Source of the DNA: Simmondsia chinensis
Taxonomy: Eukaryota; Streptophyta; Magnoliopsida; Caryophyllales; Simmondsiaceae
Direction: 5' to 3'
Assembly: GCA_018398585.1 (NCBI GenBank)
Contig: JAGTTD010000010.1
Span: 32,094,638 to 32,158,637, forward strand
DNA length: 64,000 nucleotides
The notes under the pieces were generated by a model. The model was not told where the DNA came from. It did not search any database and was given only the letters and a program-made list of their open reading frames with translations. The position numbers and the translations under genes are program-made. Below, in pieces: positions 22,139 through 34,874 of this stretch. Each line of letters begins with the position of its first letter. Within the stretch, counting starts at the first letter, position 1.

Positions 22139-24400
22139 TGTTAGAAATAGTGTTCTGAAATCCATATTTATTCTGGATATATTATTTTAATTAAGAAATA
22201 GAATTAAAGTCTTAGTCATTTCCTAGTTAAATTTGTGTAAGCCAGCATTTATACTGCATATGATTTTCTTTTAGGAGACATCCACGAGATGGGTGTAGTT
22301 CTCAGACTATAATTTACATGTTTGTTCTAAGTAGTTTATGAGACTAAGCCACATATAGACTTGGAACAAATGGTATGGATTGTTGTTTGAAAGGCTCGTA
22401 GTTGAAGACAAGTTTGGACCACTTGTATGCTGAGACTATAACGTGACACTTTAGATGACTTGTCTTGGTCATATGGATTAAGATCCAAAAGTGTTGGGTT
22501 GGTGTGTTTAATAAGATTGATACAGTGAATTGGACCATATGGGTTACTTATTTCTAAACTACTATCGGAGATGCGTGATTCACATTGTACTGTTTGAAAG
22601 ACGACTTTAAATCCTGAGTGTATTCTGGACTTGTGCATGAAGCGTTAGTTACTTTGGTGTACTATAAGTAAGGTCTAAACGCATGACTGAATTTTCTCGT
22701 ACACTGTGTAGAGGCATGAAGTGTGACAAGGATCAGGTATTCAATAGGGAATCTACAGTCTGTTGTGAGATACAGATGTCTCTTTAGTTGATTCACAAAT
22801 ATTTGAATAGTTCGGAAACTTTGGCCAAAGGATTCCAAGTGTTTGACATTTGGAACTTATGTTGTGAATATGTTCAAGTATAAATGAATTATTCAGTGAA
22901 GGACGGGTCGGTAACTAATGGAGAAGCTGTAAGAAGGATAATGATAGTAGTTATATTTATCCTTTGTCATGAATATCTAGTGGAGGGGTTGTTGTCATCA
23001 ATACAGTCTATCAAAGAGATATCAAATAAATGGTTTTAGCCTAGAGTGCAGTGAGATTTATTTAGTGAAATTAAGTCTCGTTAAATGGTAATTAAATTAT
23101 TTTATTAGATGATTAATTTAACCCATTTGGAGCTAGATTTAAATTGTCCATGAGGTCCTTGCGCAAACCTCTGTATTTATTGCCATTAGAAAAATATTAA
23201 AGAATTCATAAAATGAATTATTTATTCATGAGATGGGTAAATTAATTTTGCCAAATACTATTCATAAGATGAATAAGAATTGAAAATTATAAAATAAAAT
23301 AATTTTGGAAAATTAAAGTTCATGAGATGAATTTTTACATGTGCGAAACAAAACAAACAAATATATATATATATAAACAACAGCTCGGATCGCAATCTGC
23401 AACGTGCCTGGGCAGCCAATCAGCGCACGTGCCAAATGGGAGATCCACATGCCACGGGTCTGGCCAATCAAGCTTCGACACGTGGCACACGCTATTTAAA
23501 AAAATCAGAAGGCGGTTTGTTGCTAGGCAAAACGCAGCGTTTTGTTCTTTATTGATTTGAAACGATGCGTTTTGAGTAGTTGTACGGGAAACCCTCGTCA
23601 AAAAATCAGCTTTTTTTCGCTGCAGTAGCCTACTATAAATACAGGCACATACTGAGAGGTTTGGCATTCAATTGAAACAAATTTTTTAGGGTTCTTGAAA
23701 TTATTTCAGAGACCTAATTGGAGAGAAAAAGTTCCTTTAAAATTTTTCTTTCCTAATTTAATATTTTTGGGAGCCCATTCTCCGGGTAGTTCAAGGTCAT
23801 TGCATAGAAGATCGCGGCATATAGATTTCTTGTATTCTTTTGAAGATTATTATTTCTTTCTGGTTTTCTTATTTTGGAGCAAATCCAGGTATGCTCTTCT
23901 TTTCTCCGCTTTTACTTTTCGCTTTTCTATTTATTTACAATATTCGTTATTATTTATGTTTAACTTTATGTATTGTTATGAATATATTAGAGTAAAAGGC
24001 CTGTAGATCTAAAATTTTAATTTAGATCTGTAGATTTAAATTATGAATTTAAATCTGTAGATTTAAAATTATGAATTTTAAATCAAACCTAGGTTTAGAA
24101 TTATAAATTCCAATCCCTTCCGCTGCGTAAACTTTATAAAATTGGGGAGAATTTTTAAAATTCGTCCCAACAATCGGTATTAGGGCAAAGGGTTTATAGA
24201 GATAAACCTGTTCCCGGGAATTCTCGCATGTGAGGTGTTACAAAGCGTGACTCTCGGACCGGAGGCTTAGATAAAGAGAAGAGTTTTCTACTTTAAGTGC
24301 TCTAATAAGTACCCATTGCTATGACCACAATTGAAAAATTGTGAATGTAACAATCAATATCAGAGTTTATTTTTCAAACAAAAGTTACTTTTTCCCAACA
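22139..24400 (+). repeat. 3' LTR of Copia B
   Basis: 2262 bp. TATA box CTACTATAAATACAGG at about 23631. Longer than the 5' LTR through extra blocks near 24005-24065 and 24195-24270. Confidence 0.9.
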
Positions 24401-24405
24401 ATTTC

Positions 24406-24659
24406 AAATTCGTTCAACACATAGGAAGTACTTACCTAGCCTTCTAGGTGAGTTCTAATCCATTTATTTTTAGCTAGCCCCCCAACGAAGTTTTATTTCC
24501 CATCTGGACAGCCAAACATTTTGTACTTACTCAGAAGTTGAGACAATAACTGAATTCTCAAGAAATATAACTTTCTACAGGAATTCAATTTTTGTGGCAG
24601 CCAAACAACTGACTAAGGCCTAAAATACATATTAAATTTTTACATTTAACATCAGTTTT
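24406..24659. other. Spacer, nothing recognised
   Basis: AT-rich sequence between Copia B and the antisense LINE; no supported feature. Confidence 0.4.
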
Positions 24660-27620
24660 AAAAAAAGGTAAAACACGAGGCCCTAGCACCTTATGGGCAT
24701 CCTCTCAAGAGAGGAAATCCCAAGGCTTTAGCCCGAGAGATGGAGAGGAGAGCGTGAGAGGGAGCCTAATCCCAAATTGTGACCGGTGCTCTCATGACTA
24801 GCATTTGCTAGCCAATTAGCTATCGGATTTTCTTCTTTGAAAGCTTAGTTAAAGAAACGTAGTCAATTGAGGAGCTGATGGCACGAATGTTCTCTACAAT
24901 AGTTGCAATCTCAGCAAGGACGGAATAGGAGCCATTAAGAGCCCTAATATCAATTTCATTACCACCTTCAAGAATAACCCTACGAGCTTTGCACCTGGCT
25001 ACAAAAATTATGGCATCTCTAGTAGCAACCACGTTGGCACAATAATTGGCACACTCCCAAGCTTTTTAGTTCCATCAAACATTACTTCCTATGATTATCA
25101 CAAGCAATAAAACTTGGTGCTGCCATACTCCCTCGCTTTGAACCATCAATATTTCCCTTTATTCATCCCCAATCGAGAGGATTTGAGGATATTCATCTCG
25201 TTCTATACTTGTATGTCCTTCTTTTCATGTCCCCTCATATAATCCTCATCCTCTGTTGTGCTCAAGAAATTCCATTCCCCAAACATATGCTTTACAAGGA
25301 GCACGCTTTCATTCCCCTAAATAATGTATTGTTCTTGTCCTTCCATATATGCCATCACACGAGGAAAAACTTAGAGAGATTTAAGTACCTTCTTTGGGGT
25401 TCTCAACTCATTCGGTAAAGTGGACCTGCGAGGAATAGAAATTTGCCAATGTAGATTCTTTGCCGCTTCCTAAACATCCATCGCTCAAGAGCAAGACAAT
25501 AAGATATGATCTAAATCCTCATTCTTAGACCCACTCTAGAAAGAAAAGCTTCCTCACAAAGGAATACACTTGTGAATTTGGGCACCTACTGCGTGACAAT
25601 CATTTAGGGCTTGCCACATGATGATTTTAACCTTAGGAGGCACTTCAAAATCCCAAATCCAGCGAAACTCCTGGGAGTTTCTATCAGACCAATTAAGATT
25701 ATGGGCCATGCTAGTGGTGATTTGATACTAAAATTTCCCGTATTTGTATAGCTCCAACAAAGCTTATCCTCCATTTTTAATTTAAGAATCAGGAGCCCAA
25801 AAACATTGTTGTGGATCAATATGGGAACCTCCCACCTAAGTTTTTTCATGTTTCGCTCTCTATTTTCATTAAAAGCGGCTCCTCTCTGGAGCATATTCAT
25901 ACCCTGGTCATCCTTCTGCACAAGGTCGATAAGAGGACTATCTCAGACCCACCAATCAAGTAAAAAATTAACCTCCTTCTCGTTCTCTATGTTCCACCTC
26001 AATCCTCTATAAATGATCGATCTGGCTTCCAAGATTTTCTTCCAGGTAAGAGAATCAAAAAAATTTTTCCCCCTTTATATCTCAAGAAATTCACATCATT
26101 TAAGTACTTATCCTTCACAATTGTTACTCGAAGGTCATCATTCTCCATTAAAACTTTCCAATCCAATTTGCAAAAGAAAAGCCAAATTTATGGCTCCCCA
26201 ATCTTGGCAGCCCCATTCCTGCAACGCTTTTAGGCTTACAAATTTTGTCCAGGCAATCATGTTCATACCATCCCCTTAGAATAAAATTCAGATTATTTAT
26301 TTGCTCTCTTATCGGAAATTTTTAGTTGGGTGCAGGGAACTTTAAAGCGTGAGTCTCCGCATATGGGTGGTTTGATCACGACAGTTAGATTAGATTGGCA
26401 ATCAAGTGAGAGATGCACTCGATGAGGACACGTGTTGGGTTGCTGTTGTGCCAAATGTCTCAATCATGTTGGCTTCTGGTGTAGTGTGGCTGCGAATGCT
26501 TCAAGAATCAAGGTATGATACAAACATCAAAGGAGAGTGATTTAACTTATTTTAATTTATTTTGTAATTAATATATTTTTATAAAAGGCTATTTGTACCA
26601 GATGTTTTTATATTTTTTTACTGTTTTAATTTAGTTATTGTACTTTTAATTATATCAATTTAATTCCTCTTCAATTTAGTCCTTCGGTCAAATTTAAGTT
26701 AATTTATTGACATAATTTTTAATAACACAATCACGTTAGATGTAAGTAATTCACTAAAAATTCACCGCTTGGCTCACTTTAACCCAACTTATAACCGAAT
26801 TATTAATATTTTTATTAAAAACTGAACATATATTTTATTCTAAGGATCAAATTGAAACAAATTACCTACACAAACAATCCTCTTTGTTACACACTTTCTT
26901 AATGAGCTTGAATTAAGCATTGCATAATATGACTAGGCATAGACTCTAGAGATGACTAAATTAAACTCATCTTCCCTGCCTTGGAGAGCCTAGCTTTCCA
27001 GTTAGCAATTTTCACCGCCACACCTGTGCTCAATCTGCCCAGGCTAAAGAAATAACACAAATTTTTGCCCAGTTTTTTTAGAACCCAGAATACTAAGCTA
27101 ATCATTAACTCTTTGCCTCAGTTGTCCACACATGTTAGCCGAAAAAATGATTGCTGATTTTTCTTAATTTACCAATTGGCTGAAGTTCGAACAGTGCTCT
27201 TGAATCGCACTTTGAAGTCTAGCAATCGCTTTCATACGAGCATAAACAAAAGACAGACATCTATAAAGAAAAGGCAAGGGATAGTGGGTGAGTTTCTAGA
27301 AATTTTTATACCAATTCCAAACTTCTTCATAAGGCATTGCCTGAAGATTCATTGAAAGAGCTTCGAGACAGAGGATAAACAAATAAGGCGATAAGAGATC
27401 TCACTGGCGCAAAACTCTAGATGGAGTGAACTAGCCTATGGGGGTATCATCAACAAGGGGAAAAAAAAAAAAGTTAAGGTCACACATTCAATAACCCAAC
27501 CTATCTATTTCGGGTAACCTAACCTATCTATTTCGAATATAATCCAAGATCCACCAAAACTTGTTCAAAGAAGCCCCATTCCACTCTATTGTATGCTCTT
27601 TCCATATCAAGCCAAATTTA
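24660..27620 (-). pseudogene. LINE (L1-type) RT, zf-RVT and RNase H remains
   Basis: Reading the minus strand from 27.6 kb downward, motifs appear in LINE order. RT comes first with MERAYNRVEW, a TPSRVLRQ-DLLSPYLFILCLEAL stretch (about 27330-27420) and IIFSANM (about 27130). A long decayed middle follows. The zinc-binding region has NFSIKS and SFAGFGILKCLLRLKSSCGK (25604-25740). An RNase H-like domain closes it (ATRDAIIFVARC, RRVILEGGNEIDIRALNGSY, 24850-25030). The expected Asp in the ILEGD motif is Gly. Frameshifts and stops occur throughout. The 5' part is missing beyond about 27620. Confidence 0.8.
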
Positions 27621-27665
27621 CGTTTAGTATATTACAAAAGATATTTTTATAAAAAAAAGATAATT

Positions 27666-28110
27666 TGATATTTTTTTTTTGATAAATTGCGAGCAAAGCT
27701 CAGAATACAACAACCGGCATCCCAAGAATGGGGACCCGACAGAAGAGAGAACAGAGCTTCAAACAAAAGGAACAAAGCCAAAAAACATAAACATTGACTG
27801 CCCCAAGGCTCCTAAACATCAAGCCCAACTGACCCAGGAACCTAAGCTCCCACAACTCTAGAGCCCAAGCCCTGGAACATTGCAAGAAACAGGCTGCAAC
27901 CTCCAGAGAATATGGGAGCGACAAACACCAATCTTAAACCCAGAAACCGAAACTGACTACAATCAACCGAAAATAGCATCGGGACACCTTACAAAACAGG
28001 TGCACTCGCAAACACGAGGCCTAAACCAGCCAAAACAACTAGCAATACAAAACAAGGACCATCAAAAAACAAAAGCAGAGAAAAAAAGAAATACACCTTA
28101 ATAATTTAAG
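27666..28110 (-). mobile_element. LINE 3' UTR-like fragment
   Basis: A T run followed by GATAAATTGCGAGCAAAGCTC marks, on the minus strand, a tail ending in GCAATTTATCAAAAAA, like that of the retroposon at 4.8 kb. The remainder is A/C-rich and non-coding. Upstream boundary uncertain. Confidence 0.45.
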
Positions 28111-28793
28111 CATTTATTACAAAAGAAGGACCGGGATATCAAAATTATTACTTAGAGATCCTATGATTTAAGTAGAGGTGACCAACGGGCGGGCTGGGCC
28201 GGGCCTGGACTGAGGCCTGGCCGGCCCGCCACTGCAGCCGGCCCGGCCCGGCCCAGCCTGGGGGCCTCAAGGGGCAGGCCTGGGCTCGCTTGGCCTGCCT
28301 TTTTAAAGAAAAAAAAATTAATACAAAGTCGTTTTGTACTAAAATTATTGTAATTCATTGATAAATAATATGAGATATGAATTTTTTTTTTTTTCCAAGC
28401 ACTAATAATGCTAAATATAAATGTTCAAAAAAAATAATGTTAAATATATATAATAAAATAAAATATACAATAAGTAATGGTAAATATCTTATCAAAAAAA
28501 ATAATGGTACATAAATAACGTAACAAATACAAGTACAAATACAACGCTGTTGGGGCCTAATATTTAAAAATACAAATTTGTTTATTAAAAAACACAAAGT
28601 TTGACATGTGGGGGGTGCGGTCGTCTTTTGACGTAAATATTTAAAAGTAAATAAATGACATATAAAAGTGTTGATATCAGTCGCCTTGGGGGGTATCTAG
28701 GCCATCATTTGAGGTATCAGTTGTGTGGTCGTCTTCTTCATCGCTCGATGAATCCAGCTTCATTCTCTGTTGATCTCTTGCCTCTGCTAGCAG

Positions 28794-30897
28794 TCAATCC
28801 TTCAAGCACACGGACATCTCCAAGTTTGACGGCGATAGCTTGGCCCTCTTCGTTCTAAGCAACCTACCACCAAGATTGAAAGCACACTCCGATGCTACTG
28901 AAGACACCGGACAACTTAGTATATCACGTGCCATGGTGGAAAGCACGGAATATTGGGTTTGGTTTGTGTTCCACCATTGTAAAAGGTCAAAATGCGGGTT
29001 GGCCGGCGGCCCAAAAATATGGACCATCGGTGTCTGCAAATAATAATCTAACTCGTCACATGACGTGGGGGCTACCGTGGGCGTAAATTGCTCCAACAGC
29101 TTCCACGAATATGACGTGTGTGAACTATTTCCACTAGATGTGGAAGATCCTACTGCAGTAGTACTAGGATTATTGGACGCTAATTGACGGGAATATTGAG
29201 AAAATAAACTATGCAAGTCGTTATCGACATCGGCAATGAAAGTGTCGATATTAAGAGTAGGATGCAAATACTTGAAAAAATATTGGCAAAACAAGTTGAA
29301 ACCCCCCGCGTTTACAACGAGGGTCTAAAATAGTTGCCAAGCAGTATGTAAGAGGTAGTTCAGAATAATATTTAGCAAACTTTTCATTCATTGCCTGAAT
29401 CGATGCGAACAAAATGGGGTTGCATTCATTACCCACCATCCAATTGACAATATCAAGCAATCTTGATATTGCTTGGGGCATGGTCGGATAGTAGCAACCC
29501 GAAAAAAATATCGTTGCCTCTTTAAACATGCTAAAAAAAGTTACAAATTTGATCTATTGTCTCCCAATTTATACCAGCCATGTTGTAATCGCTCCATTCT
29601 GCACGATTTTTCTGGGCGAATTCCATTAGAACGTCTTTGTATGGTAGAATGCGCTCTAACATTTCTACCGTAGACGACCACCTAGTTTGGGAGTCTAATT
29701 TAAATTGTTTATATTCTATGTTATGCAACCTACATAAATTTATAAATTTTTTTTTTCTAGTGTTGGATGATTTAACATATATTATTACGGATCTTAAGGT
29801 GGTAAGAGATGCTTTTATAAGATCTAAACCATCAATTGCCATTAAATGCAAAATGTGACAAATGCAACGAATATGGAAACACTTCCCACCTAACATGGGT
29901 CTCATTTGCCTAATTAAATATGTAACGGCTGCAGTGTTATTAGTAGCATTGTCGAACGTAATACTGAAGATACGTCACTCTATGCCCCAGTCGCGGACTC
30001 CCGACATAATCACACCCGTAATTACCTCGGCATTGTGGGGGCAATTTAAAAGTCCAAAATGAATTATCCTCTTTTGGATGATGAAGGATTCATCGGTCCA
30101 ATGTGCCGTTATGCACATATAAGGTTGGCAGGGTTTCGACGTCCATATGTCCGACGTTAACGAGAACATGCTAGTGTTCGTTGCAAAATGTGTGAAGACC
30201 CCAGCTTTCATCCCGTGGTGCAACGTAAAAGTGTCCCGCTTTACGGTGTTTCAAGGAATCCTCAAAATGGCGGGGTTCATATTTCGTTGGAGGTAGTTGA
30301 AAAAATTTGGGTCTTCGCCGGTATTAAGAGGCCTTTCACTCAAAATTATATATTTAGCTAACTCCTTTCGGTTGCTCTCTTGAGAGAACCTAAAATTAAC
30401 AAGTGCCCCGGTCACTTGCTGTACTAGACGTTGTTGGCTCTTTTCTTGGTATTGCTCGGGGTGGCACCTAAGTATATGTCTGTTTAATGTGCCCGTCCCA
30501 CTGCCAGGTTGATGACTAAAATCCTTAGGTGGGTCACATAATTTACAAGTTGCTTTATTAGTTGTCTTATTAAGGGTAAAGTGCTTCCATACCCCACTAG
30601 TTGTACGCCTACTAGCACCGGTACTAGTTTCAGGCTGGGTTTCGGTGGTGGGGGTGGGTTCCTCATCAGTTGGTGAGTCTCCAACCCCACCACCACCTGA
30701 CTCATGATAATCTTGTTGTTGTGAAAAGTCATAATCTATGCTATCATCAGTGTATGGGGGTGTTGGGTCTGATTGTATAAAAGCTCATTCTTCAGTATCA
30801 AGTAAGACAATTCTACTCCTTTTAGGGATTCTGGGTGACCGAGAAGAGCTAGAACTAGCACGATCGGCTCCAGAGGATCATGAAGAGTTGTGTGCCA
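28794..30897 (-). pseudogene. hAT transposase (BED finger, hAT dimerisation)
   Basis: The minus-strand start is near 30897 (MAHNSS, then a stop). An N-terminal Ser/Pro/Thr-rich region is followed by a BED zinc finger (WKHF, CKLCDPPK, LNRHILRCH; about 30470-30600). The RNase H-like core follows with LTSDIWTS (30140), ITAHWTDESF, ITFDNATNNTAAV (29930) and HIRCICHILHLM (29860). The C-terminal dimerisation domain closes it with LQWWNTNQTQYSVLSTMARD and CPVSSVASECAFNLGGR (28830-28960). Only the last 166-residue stretch is long and open. At least four stops or shifts break the rest, so the element is probably immobile without help in trans. Confidence 0.9.
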
Positions 30898-31204
30898 TCT
30901 TAGTATAAGGGATTAGTATTTATAAAATACAAATAGTAATGCAAATTAAATAACTAAAAATGCGAATCAAATAAAATTGCAATACTAAAATTACAGAAAC
31001 GAGAGAACAATGAAATTCGAACTTCAGCCAAATACTTTACGAACTTTGAACTTTAGAGCACAATTTTTGCAATTAGCAAAGTTAGAGAAGATGGGAGATG
31101 ATGAATGTATAAAGAGAGAAGAGATGATTGAAGATTTGGTGAGAAAATGGGTTGGGGAGGTTTAAGTATTTATAAGAAAAAAAATATAATTTTTTTTTAA
31201 TTAA

Positions 31205-31239
31205 AGAGCCGTTCAACGGCTCTATTCAAAAGAGCCGTT
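31205..31239. repeat. Subterminal palindrome of hAT element
   Basis: AGAGCCGTTCAACGGCTCT is a perfect 9-bp inverted repeat around one C (31205-31223). A further AGAGCCGTT follows at 31231-31239. Probably transposase-binding repeats, by analogy with hAT elements. Confidence 0.7.
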
Positions 31240-31423
31240 GGGCCCGGGCCTGCCCGGTGGCCACCTCTAGATTTAAGCATTTATTACCAAAATATCTTAA
31301 TAGTTCAATATTTAAAATGAGATATCTTAATATTTCAATATTTTGTCACCTATGTACCATATGCATAATTGTAAAGAAATTGCCGAGTATGCAATTTTAT
31401 ACAGAGTTTTCAATAAAGTATAT

Positions 31424-31482
31424 ACTTTCTATATATATATATATGTATACACATATATACATACATATATATATACACATAT

Positions 31483-31513
<31 letters not shown>

Positions 31514-31515
31514 GT
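31424..31515. repeat. AT/ATAC microsatellite
   Basis: TATA/TACA/CATA simple repeat of about 90 bp. The short open frames across it are artefacts of the repeat. Confidence 0.9.
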
Positions 31516-32454
31516 GAAATTTTTATTAGAGGGTAAGAACGTGAGAGAGGCGAATCCTAACCTTTCATTGTCATGGACGCCCAAGATTTGTTGGATATTA
31601 AAATATATATATATATATTTATGGCCAATATTTGTTGAGTATTAAAAAAAAAAATTTCCCTCCCATACTTTTCTTTGTTTCTGCCCCATGAAGGGGTATG
31701 GGCCGTAAATTATTTTTTTTAAATATTAAATAAATGTTGGCCATCCATTACAATGGAGGGTCAGGATTCTTCCCTTTCACGCTCTCATATGTATTATATA
31801 AATTATATGTCAAATCAGCATTGTTTTCCAAGAATCATGAAATTCTAACAATTATACTTGTATTCTGTTGGAATCATATTTATAGTTTGTTAGAATTATA
31901 TTCTACTTTAGTATTTTATAATGAAAATCAATCAAATCAAGGTAGAAGAGTATTTGATTGATAAAATTTTAAAACTTAAAAATAGTTAAGTGATAAAATC
32001 TTTAACCTTATAATATCTGATTATATATATTAAAGTATCTAGCTAATAAATAGTCAAATTTTAAGATAAAACATTAATTTCCCTTAAATTTATTTACAAT
32101 TATGCCAATGCCTAGAATCCCCATGAATATGCTAAGGCCACAAAATTAAGCATATTTGGCTCCTAAAATTTGTGGCTTAAACTGGGTCTCGATCCGGAAT
32201 TGTAGTTTATCATTTTATTTGTTATTAATTTCCTATTAAAATTATAATTACAATTTAATCGCCAATTTATGGAATTAGATTATTGAAGGAAAATACAAGT
32301 AAATATAACTGCAAATTTTAGGTAATCCCAATTGATTTATAATTGAATATAGACTTGTCTTAAAACCTTCAGTTGATTGCTTCCGAGAACCATTTATAAT
32401 AATTGAAAGAGCTACTAGAATTTCTACGTTGCCACGTCACCAAAACCTAGAGTC
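31516..32454. other. AT-rich spacer
   Basis: A short TATA run lies at 31601-31620. No gene or defined element recognised. Confidence 0.45.
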
Positions 32455-34623
32455 TAATGCCTTGTTTGGCAACTAAGTCAAAGGGGGTGAGGAGGGGTAA
32501 AGCGGGGAGGGTAAAGTATTATTCTACATTTATTTAGATATGTATAATATAAAAGGATAAATAAGTTCTCCTTATTTGGCAATTGAATAAGAAAATAACA
32601 GTAAAGAAAGTTATAATTAAAATAAGGAGAAATTAATTAACCAAAAAACAAAAAAAGTAAAGGCAAAGTTGTCAAATTTTTTTTCGAAAGTTACCTGTAA
32701 TGAATTTTACTAGTTAATATAATTGTATTGTAATTAAGTCAATGTTGATTTGTATAGTCTAATATGGTTAGAGGAATTAAGTGCTGGTTAGAACAAATAA
32801 TAGTTAGTTTTAAAGATTGTTTTAAAACCGTTTACTCACAAGCGTACGAGACCGTCGTAGTTTAGTGGTGTAGAAGTCGTATCCTCAAGGAATCAATATT
32901 AAATTAGTGATTAAGGAGTGGTTTGATTCAGGTTTTGTTGGTGAAGTTAGCAAATAATAATTATAAACCAATTAAAACAATGGAAGGGTTGTCAATTCGA
33001 TTGAAGATAGTTTAGGGAACGAATTCAGGGTAGCTTAACTTCTATCCCGTCATTATATTTTACTTATGACAATGATTTAAGGGGCTTAAGCTACAACCAC
33101 TAAGCCTGGGTTAATATTTAAATTAGGACTTAGGATAATGAACTAGTCTAAAAGAATAATCTATTTTATTACCCTAAGTGTAGCATAGGTTATCGCATTA
33201 GCACTATTTAATTCCTTTCTCGCTCCTAATTTAATATTAACTTATATAAAGTATTGTGCTCGGGATTGGGTACAACCTCAACCCTGACCACACGTGAAAA
33301 CCTGGTATGTTATGATCTATGTAGACAAATGCTAATAACTTGAAAATCTAAACATGGCTACAAGTACAAACAAAGAAAACCAAGCAACGTAAATAATTCC
33401 CCACAAGGGTGTGAAAAAAACATAACAAAATCATCATCAAAAGTATAATACAAATCTGGGATACGGGCAGCTACCCGCCTCCATTCCTAAACAAAAAGAG
33501 TCTATTCCTTCATGGGCACTCTAAACATCATGAAATCCAGAAAGAGAAAACAATTAATAAAATCCAGAAGTAAAGACTCCCTCAAGTTACGTGAGCATTG
33601 ATCCTTACTTTGATTCCCTTAACACTTCGACCATATGTGCTTCAAAGTTTGAGAACCCTTGAATCTCATAATGGCTTTAGGAAGGAGAGAAGGAGAGGAG
33701 ACAAGAAAAAAATATCAAATACGCCAACCCAACACCCCCCCCCCCCCCCCCCCAACCGCGGCCGGCCTTCTATTTATATCCACGGCGTGACCTAGGGTCT
33801 GCTGGGAGAATCCTAGGATTGATCGGCACTATAGCATTATCGATCAGTTGCACAATCGATCGGCACTATATTGTGATCAATCAGCATTGTAGTGCAATCG
33901 ATCGGCTATCCCATTGTAGGTTCCGTCCCACTGTAAGCTACCGATCGATCGATTCTTCGTGCCGATTGGTCGATTAGTTCACGAAACCTTACATGATCTA
34001 CTTGGGTTACCAAATTACTATCCGATAGGTCCTTCTTTTACACATGTGGTTGGGTTTCTCAATATAGTCTTCAAATATGCCTAAATTTTGCTTGATTTCG
34101 TCACTTTTCAACATTTGTTTGTTCCGATGTATTCCAAGCGTAAATATACCTATATTGCAATAAAACACACATGTAAAAGTCTAACATATCGCAAGCATGA
34201 GGTATAAAATATTTTAAAATAAGGCACATTATGTTCTCAGGAAGATAAATAACTGACTAGTACAATGATATATTCATTACCAGTTTTAATAATAAAATTT
34301 CCCTCTTTTCTCTATGTTACACTGATTCTCTCTCTCTACCTCACTTCACTTTACCTTTCCTTCCTCCTTCCTCTTCTCGTTCCAAATTTCCTCCCTCTCC
34401 TCAAGAACTCCAGATTTCATCACAAAAATGGCTGCATGCTAGCTAAATCAAGACATTAACCTCATCCTCTTTACCTCCAATTCGAGGTTGAAAAAAATCG
34501 GGATAACGAGGGGTAATTAAAACTTACCCCAAGTTTACCCCTTGACCCCTTAAAATCAGATTTACTCCTCATGACCCTTACCTCCTTTTACCCGTATTCA
34601 ACTCGTTGTCAAACAAGGGATAA
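32455..34623. mobile_element. Non-autonomous TIR element with TAA target duplication
   Basis: TAA occurs at 32455-32457 and 34621-34623, flanking a 2166-bp body. Ends are TGCCTTGTTTGGCAAC at the left and TCCCTTGTTTGACAAC when the right end is reverse-complemented (14 of 16 matching). Both subterminal regions are rich in GGGTAAAG/GGGGTAA. A 3-bp TWA duplication and this style of TIR suggest a PIF/Harbinger-type family. No transposase is present; the interior is non-coding, with a C19 tract (33735-33753) and GATCGAT-rich repeats at 33830-33975. Confidence 0.7.
33825..33975. repeat. Cluster of ATCGATCGGC-type motifs
   Basis: At least five related motifs occur in about 150 bp (TGATCGGCACTATA, ATCGATCGGCACTATA, TGATCAATCAGCATTGTAG, ATCGATCGGCTATC, CCGATCGATCGATTC). 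They resemble the palindromic motifs in the LTRs of Copia C and E. Confidence 0.6.
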
Positions 34624-34757
34624 GATGGAGATCCTAACTAGGAGACCTTTTTAGAGAATGAAGTTTTTATCATTAATTTGATGTCTCTTTCGTGCTTCAG
34701 GGAGCTATTTATAATATCCCATAGCATAAACAAGTGTGTTACGTTAAACCACATAGC

Positions 34758-34870
34758 CCTTCTTTTTTTTTTTTTTTTTAATAATTAAAACGAGAAAATC
34801 CTCAAAATAAAGTGAGATAGCTTTACAGTAGCAAGTAAAACAAAACATGAAAAAGAAATAAGGAAAAAAA
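34758..34870 (-). mobile_element. Retroposon 3' end (antisense)
   Basis: A T run at about 34764-34779 followed by AATAATTAAAA means a minus-strand tail of TTTTAATTATT plus poly(A). This is the same tail as at 7480 and 15934 on the plus strand. Confidence 0.45.
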
Positions 34871-34874
34871 TTAA

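Larger units (their letters stand above)
15983..24405 (+). mobile_element. Copia LTR retrotransposon B with ~2 kb LTRs
   Basis: The element spans 15988-24400, with perfect 5-bp target duplications ATTTC at 15983-15987 and 24401-24405. LTRs are 2120 bp (15988-18107) and 2262 bp (22139-24400), beginning TGTTAG and ending CCCAACA. An initiator-Met-type primer site, TTGATATCAGAGCC, starts about 18109. A purine tract, AAGTGGAAGAT, precedes the 3' LTR. The interior is short (4031 bp), with a 1.7-kb leader, a recognisable Gag and a shrunken, decayed pol. Confidence 0.93.
28165..31277 (-). mobile_element. hAT transposon, structurally complete
   Basis: The 8-bp target duplication GATTTAAG is perfect at 28165-28172 and 31270-31277. 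Terminal inverted repeats start TAGAGGTGACCAACGGGC at the left and TAGAGGTGGCCACCGGGC when the right end is reverse-complemented. The body is 3097 bp with one minus-strand transposase gene. Subterminal DNA is strikingly GC-rich at the left, and carries AGAGCCGTT repeats at the right. Confidence 0.95.
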
